27,607 bases of DNA from SVTX01 sp964526505 (GTDB taxonomy: Bacteria; Bacillota; Clostridia; Oscillospirales; CAG-272), in contig CAZGJC010000023.1 of assembly GCA_964526505.1 (NCBI GenBank), forward strand, positions 1 to 27,607, given 5' to 3'. Below are positions 24,796 through 27,607 of this stretch, in pieces. The notes beneath the pieces were generated by a model. The model ran no database searches and was not told the origin of the DNA. It worked only from the letters and a program-made list of their open reading frames with translations. Numbering within the stretch: the first letter of the stretch is position 1; each line of letters opens with the position of its first letter. Both the position numbers and the translations under genes were made by a program.

Positions 24796-25234
24796 AAATG
24801 TGAACCTCCCAAAAGTTCGAATAATGGATTTTGATTTCACCGAGTACGACACGGCTACGCACGCACGTGTGATAGAACGAGTGTATGAAAGAAAGAATGA
24901 AAGAATATTTTCAGTTGTAGCAGTAGGGAGCGAAAATTTGTGGAAATCGCCCTCCACTCCTTATTCCATAAGGAAAATTTCTCCCAAACCACCCGTGTAA
25001 ATCTTCCTAAAAACAGCCTGAAAACAACGACTCCTACCGAAAATTCACGGGGAAAAAAGCGAAAATTTTTGATGTCGTAGTTCACTGCGACAAAAATTCA
25101 CTTTTCCACAGTATGCCGTTTTATGAAAACCGGTTGTGGAAAACCCTCAATCTCTTTTACTTAAAGGATTTCTCTGTGTCGCAGTACTTGTTGAAAACTC
25201 GATAAAAACCAAATTGAAAAACGAATTTAAAAAA
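24796..25234. other. Putative oriC, dnaA-dnaN intergenic region
   Basis: This 439-nt region between dnaA and dnaN is the usual oriC location in Bacillota. DnaA-box-like 9-mers are TTTTCCACA at 25102-25110, its inverted copy TGTGGAAAA at 25135-25143, and TGTGGAAAT at 24939-24947. The two facing boxes are enclosed by an inverted 9-mer, ACTGCGACA at 25084-25092 and TGTCGCAGT at 25177-25185. An AT-rich stretch at about 25200-25260, partly inside the end of dnaA, could be the unwinding element. A small 7-bp hairpin lies at 24958-24974. The dnaN promoter must also be here but is not obvious. Confidence 0.7.
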
Positions 25235-26683
25235 TTATTCTTTGATTTCTTTTAATATTTCATTTATAGTCGCTTCAAGCGTTCTGTCGCTTGAAAGTTT
25301 CTTTCTCACCGTTTCCTCGGATGCGATTATGGTTGTGTGGTCACGGTTGAAAAGTTTTCCGATGTTAGGATAGGACATTTCGGTAACGTCTCTGATAAGG
25401 AATATTGCAACGTGCCTTGCATGTGCTATTTCCTTGACTCTCGACTTGCCCGTAAGGTCGGATTTTTTAACGCCGAACTTCTTCTCAATGGATGCGAAGA
25501 TTTTGTCTACTGTTACGTTTATGGGTTCCTCACCGCCAAGAAGTTCGTTTATGCAGTTCTTTGCGATTTCCATCGTAATTTCCCTGCCCGATAAAAATCT
25601 TATCGCAACGAGTTTCTTGACCGCACCCTCAATTTGTCTTATGTGTGAGCGTAAGTTCTCAGCGAGATACGTAATTATCTCGTCGGATACTTCAAGTCCC
25701 GCTTGCTCTATCTTGTTTTTGAGAATTGCAATTCTGAGCTCGAGATCCGGCGGTTGTATATCCGCAATAAGACCCCACTCAAATCTTGTTACAAGTCTCT
25801 CTTCAAGCGTCTTTATATCTTTCGGCGGTCTGTCCGACGTGAGAATTATCTGCTTGCCTGCTTCAAAGAGTGCGTTGAAAGTGTGGAAAAATTCTTCCTG
25901 AGTGGATTCCTTTCCGGCGATAAATTGAATATCGTCTATGAGAAGAACGTCGCAGGTTCGATATTTGTCTCTGAATTTTCCCATCGCATTTTTTGAAAGA
26001 CTTTCAATCATCTGATTTGTAAAGTCCTCACTCTTTATGTAAATGATTTTCGCATCGGGATTACGCTCTTTTATTTTGTTGGTAACGGCGTAAAGCAAGT
26101 GAGTTTTTCCGAGACCGCTGGGACCGTATATGAAAAGCGGATTGTAGTCCTGTGCGGGAGTTTCGGATACCGCAAAACAAGCGGCGTGTGCAAACTTGTT
26201 CGAACCACCGACGATAAAGTTGTCAAACGTGTATTCGAAGTTTACCGACGGCATAGTAGAACCTATTCCCGTTTTCTTGTCCGACATAAGTTTTTTTCTG
26301 TCCTCGATCTCGTAAAGAAGTTTCCGAGAATCAATGGACGAGGTGTCTTTTGACGTTGCCTCCGCTTGACGGTCGAACATAGTGGTTTTGTTAAGTCTGA
26401 ATTTCAATTCATCGTGACTGTCCGAGTTTACGTTCGCACGGATATTTACCGTAACGTGAAAACCCATTATTTCCTCAAAAACATCCTCCACCAAAGGAAT
26501 GTATTTTTCGCATATTCTCTCTTTTTTAAATTCGGACTCTACGCCTATTGTAACAGTGTCGTTTTGATATGATAATATGGACGAGTTGCCAAACCAAAGA
26601 TTTACCACGGGAGTACTTATCTTTTTGCTCAAACTCTCTTTTACCATAGACCATATTTCTTCAATTTCCTTTAAGTAATCCAT
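25235..26683 (-). CDS. dnaA: Chromosomal replication initiator protein DnaA
   Basis: DnaA binds DnaA boxes, melts oriC and recruits the helicase. The 482-residue protein has a domain I (about 1-85), a linker, the AAA+ core beginning YTFDNFIVGGSNKFAHAA (151-168) with Walker A GPSGLGKT (187-194) and Walker B LLIDD (247-251), and the domain IV helix-turn-helix with the signature FNRDHTTIIAS (445-455). It is about 35 residues longer than B. subtilis DnaA, mostly in the linker. The ATG at 26683 is chosen for its family N-terminus and a moderate SD (GAGACGG). An in-frame ATG at 26788 lies upstream of the promoter and is rejected. Confidence 0.97.
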   Translation of the reverse strand: MDYLKEIEEIWSMVKESLSKKISTPVVNLWFGNSSILSYQNDTVTIGVESEFKKERICEKYIPLVEDVFEEIMGFHVTVNIRANVNSDSHDELKFRLNKTTMFDRQAEATSKDTSSIDSRKLLYEIEDRKKLMSDKKTGIGSTMPSVNFEYTFDNFIVGGSNKFAHAACFAVSETPAQDYNPLFIYGPSGLGKTHLLYAVTNKIKERNPDAKIIYIKSEDFTNQMIESLSKNAMGKFRDKYRTCDVLLIDDIQFIAGKESTQEEFFHTFNALFEAGKQIILTSDRPPKDIKTLEERLVTRFEWGLIADIQPPDLELRIAILKNKIEQAGLEVSDEIITYLAENLRSHIRQIEGAVKKLVAIRFLSGREITMEIAKNCINELLGGEEPINVTVDKIFASIEKKFGVKKSDLTGKSRVKEIAHARHVAIFLIRDVTEMSYPNIGKLFNRDHTTIIASEETVRKKLSSDRTLEATINEILKEIKE

Positions 26684-26743
26684 TCCGTCTCTTTTCCGTT
26701 GCAAAATTTGTGTTAAAAAAAGCCTATAATTAATATTATATAT

Positions 26744-26772
26744 ATTATAACATAAATAAAGGGGGTTGTAAA
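26744..26772 (-). promoter_or_regulatory. Promoter of dnaA, extended -10
   Basis: On the minus strand the -35 TTTACA (26767-26772), 17 nt, and TATAAT (26744-26749) preceded by TGT give a TGnTATAAT extended -10. The 5' UTR is about 55 nt. No full DnaA-box match lies across it, so autoregulation would have to act from a distance. Confidence 0.8.
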
Positions 26773-26875
26773 CACCTATATAAAACATCTTAAAAAACGT
26801 ATTTGTAAATTTTTAATTAACAAAAAAATCCCTATATATGGTGATAAAAAATCAAATTCGGCGATAGAAAATTCC

Positions 26876-26909
26876 GAAAAAATAACCGAGGAGACGTTAT
26901 CTCCTCGGT
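26876..26909 (-). terminator. Terminator of the lipoprotein-like gene
   Basis: A perfect 10-bp stem ACCGAGGAGA/TCTCCTCGGT (26885-26894, 26900-26909) with a 5-nt loop is followed on the minus strand by TTATTTTTT. It insulates dnaA from the upstream gene. Confidence 0.92.
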
Positions 26910-26930
26910 GAAATTTTAAAAAATATAAAG

Positions 26931-27607
26931 TCAGTCTAACGATACGGAAAAGAAATTTTTGCCATCGTAATTTACTACCCTGATATGATACGGACTGTTT
27001 ATTTCAAGATTTGTCAAATTACCGTTGTAGCCTCCCGATTCGGAAAAAACGTCGTCGAAATTTTTATATCCCGAAATAACTATCTCGCTGTCATTGCAAG
27101 TTATTTCATACCAACCGCTCTCATCATAAAAGTCTTTTATATCTTGCAGATCTCCGTCCAATTCATATTCCACGTTTATATATATTTGCGGATAATGAGA
27201 CGATTTTATCGAAACGTCCGAAATCAAATGAAGAGGTAATAATAAATAAGACGATGATTTGTTTCCGTTCGAATCAATGTCGGTATATAAAGTAGACCTC
27301 ATTCCGCAAAACAGATATATGTCGTCTTCAACGTGACCTAAATAATAGTGATCCGTATATTCTCCGTTATTTATCTTTATCAATATCGAATTTTCGTATT
27401 TTTCCGCTTTTAAATCGTTATTGCTTATTATTGTACTGTATAATTGCTCCAAATCCTTTTTTGACTTGAACGTAACGTAACCGTTACTTTCGAGAGCACC
27501 AGTTAAAGCTGCCTTTGATTTTACGGGAATTTCGAGTAATTTGTGACTGAACATACTGTATGCATATATAGACTCAACTCGTTTGGAACCGGAACAACCG
27601 CAACAAA
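26931..27607 (-). CDS. Probable lipoprotein of unknown function, 5' end missing
   Basis: The frame stays open to the window edge. Upstream of the first in-frame ATG (27554) it reads CCGCSGSKRVESIYAYS. Cys-Ser-Gly-Ser after Gly is what follows a lipobox, so the mature N-terminus of a lipoprotein is probably at the very edge and the signal peptide lies outside. About 224 residues are visible. They are hydrophilic and rich in Tyr, Asn, Ser and Asp, with repeated beta-like segments (YLGHVEDDIYLFCGM, YPQIYINVEYELDG, NYDGKNFFSVSLD). I recognise no family. It has its own terminator and is not cotranscribed with dnaA. Confidence 0.65.
   Translation of the reverse strand, partial: CCGCSGSKRVESIYAYSMFSHKLLEIPVKSKAALTGALESNGYVTFKSKKDLEQLYSTIISNNDLKAEKYENSILIKINNGEYTDHYYLGHVEDDIYLFCGMRSTLYTDIDSNGNKSSSYLLLPLHLISDVSIKSSHYPQIYINVEYELDGDLQDIKDFYDESGWYEITCNDSEIVISGYKNFDDVFSESGGYNGNLTNLEINSPYHIRVVNYDGKNFFSVSLD

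Noticed and set aside
24796..24957. N-terminal extension of dnaN to an ATG at 24957
   Set aside because: It adds 54 residues absent from the clamp family. A strong SD and the family N-terminus are at 24795.
24855..25085. Small minus-strand open frame of 76 codons within the dnaA-dnaN gap
   Set aside because: It has no SD and no recognisable composition, and it lies within origin-like sequence; most likely a chance frame.
26684..26788. N-terminal extension of dnaA to an ATG at 26788
   Set aside because: The extension crosses the dnaA promoter (26744-26772) and encodes an unrelated Tyr/Asn-rich stretch.

Overview
The window is a chromosomal segment around the replication origin of an anaerobic member of the Bacillota, most likely class Clostridia. 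The evidence for this is the order dnaA–dnaN–recF–remB(DUF370)–gyrB, a pyruvate:ferredoxin oxidoreductase, a BceRS-BceAB-type module, and sigma-A promoters close to consensus upstream of well-formed Shine-Dalgarno sequences. Genus and family cannot be fixed from the sequence alone. No tRNA, rRNA, CRISPR array, insertion sequence or prophage was seen.

Layout. (1) Positions 1-9891 carry mostly plus-strand metabolic genes: the C-terminal two thirds of nifJ (PFOR); a minus-strand PHP-family protein without its metal ligands; cca (CCA-adding enzyme, TTG start, divergent promoter); then a carA and carB-dapF operon behind a perfect TTGACA-17-TATAAT promoter. (2) Positions 9947-14527, minus strand, hold a peptide-antibiotic sensing and resistance module: response regulator, short intramembrane-type histidine kinase, ABC ATPase and a large FtsX/BceB-type permease. 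An inverted repeat sits in front of the transporter promoter. (3) Positions 14607-19851, minus strand, hold mreC-mreD-gyrA followed by two unrecognised membrane or secreted proteins and a terminator. (4) Positions 20170-26683, minus strand, hold gyrB, remB, recF, dnaN and dnaA. Two long intergenic gaps (dnaA/dnaN and gyrB/mreC) each contain three copies of the DnaA-box-like 9-mer TTTTCCACA or its T-ended variant, so the origin may be bipartite. (5) The right edge holds a truncated lipoprotein-like gene with its own terminator.

The most unusual biology is in the carbamoyl-phosphate synthetase operon. The CarA glutaminase domain has lost its nucleophilic Cys (GIGLGHQ instead of GICLGHQ) and also the His and Glu of its triad (YYPT instead of YHPE), so the enzyme is predicted to use free ammonia. 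CarB is fused in frame to a diaminopimelate epimerase (DapF) domain. In that domain the first catalytic Cys is replaced by Ala and a substrate-binding Asn by Ser, while the second Cys and the ER/GxGET region are kept. A third degenerate enzyme, the PHP protein, lies about 1.5 kb upstream. These are direct readings of the sequence; the functional consequences are inferred.

Most genes from 9947 to the right edge run leftward. With an origin near 25.1 kb, the genes to its left are co-directional with the leftward fork, whereas nifJ, cca and carAB-dapF face it head-on.
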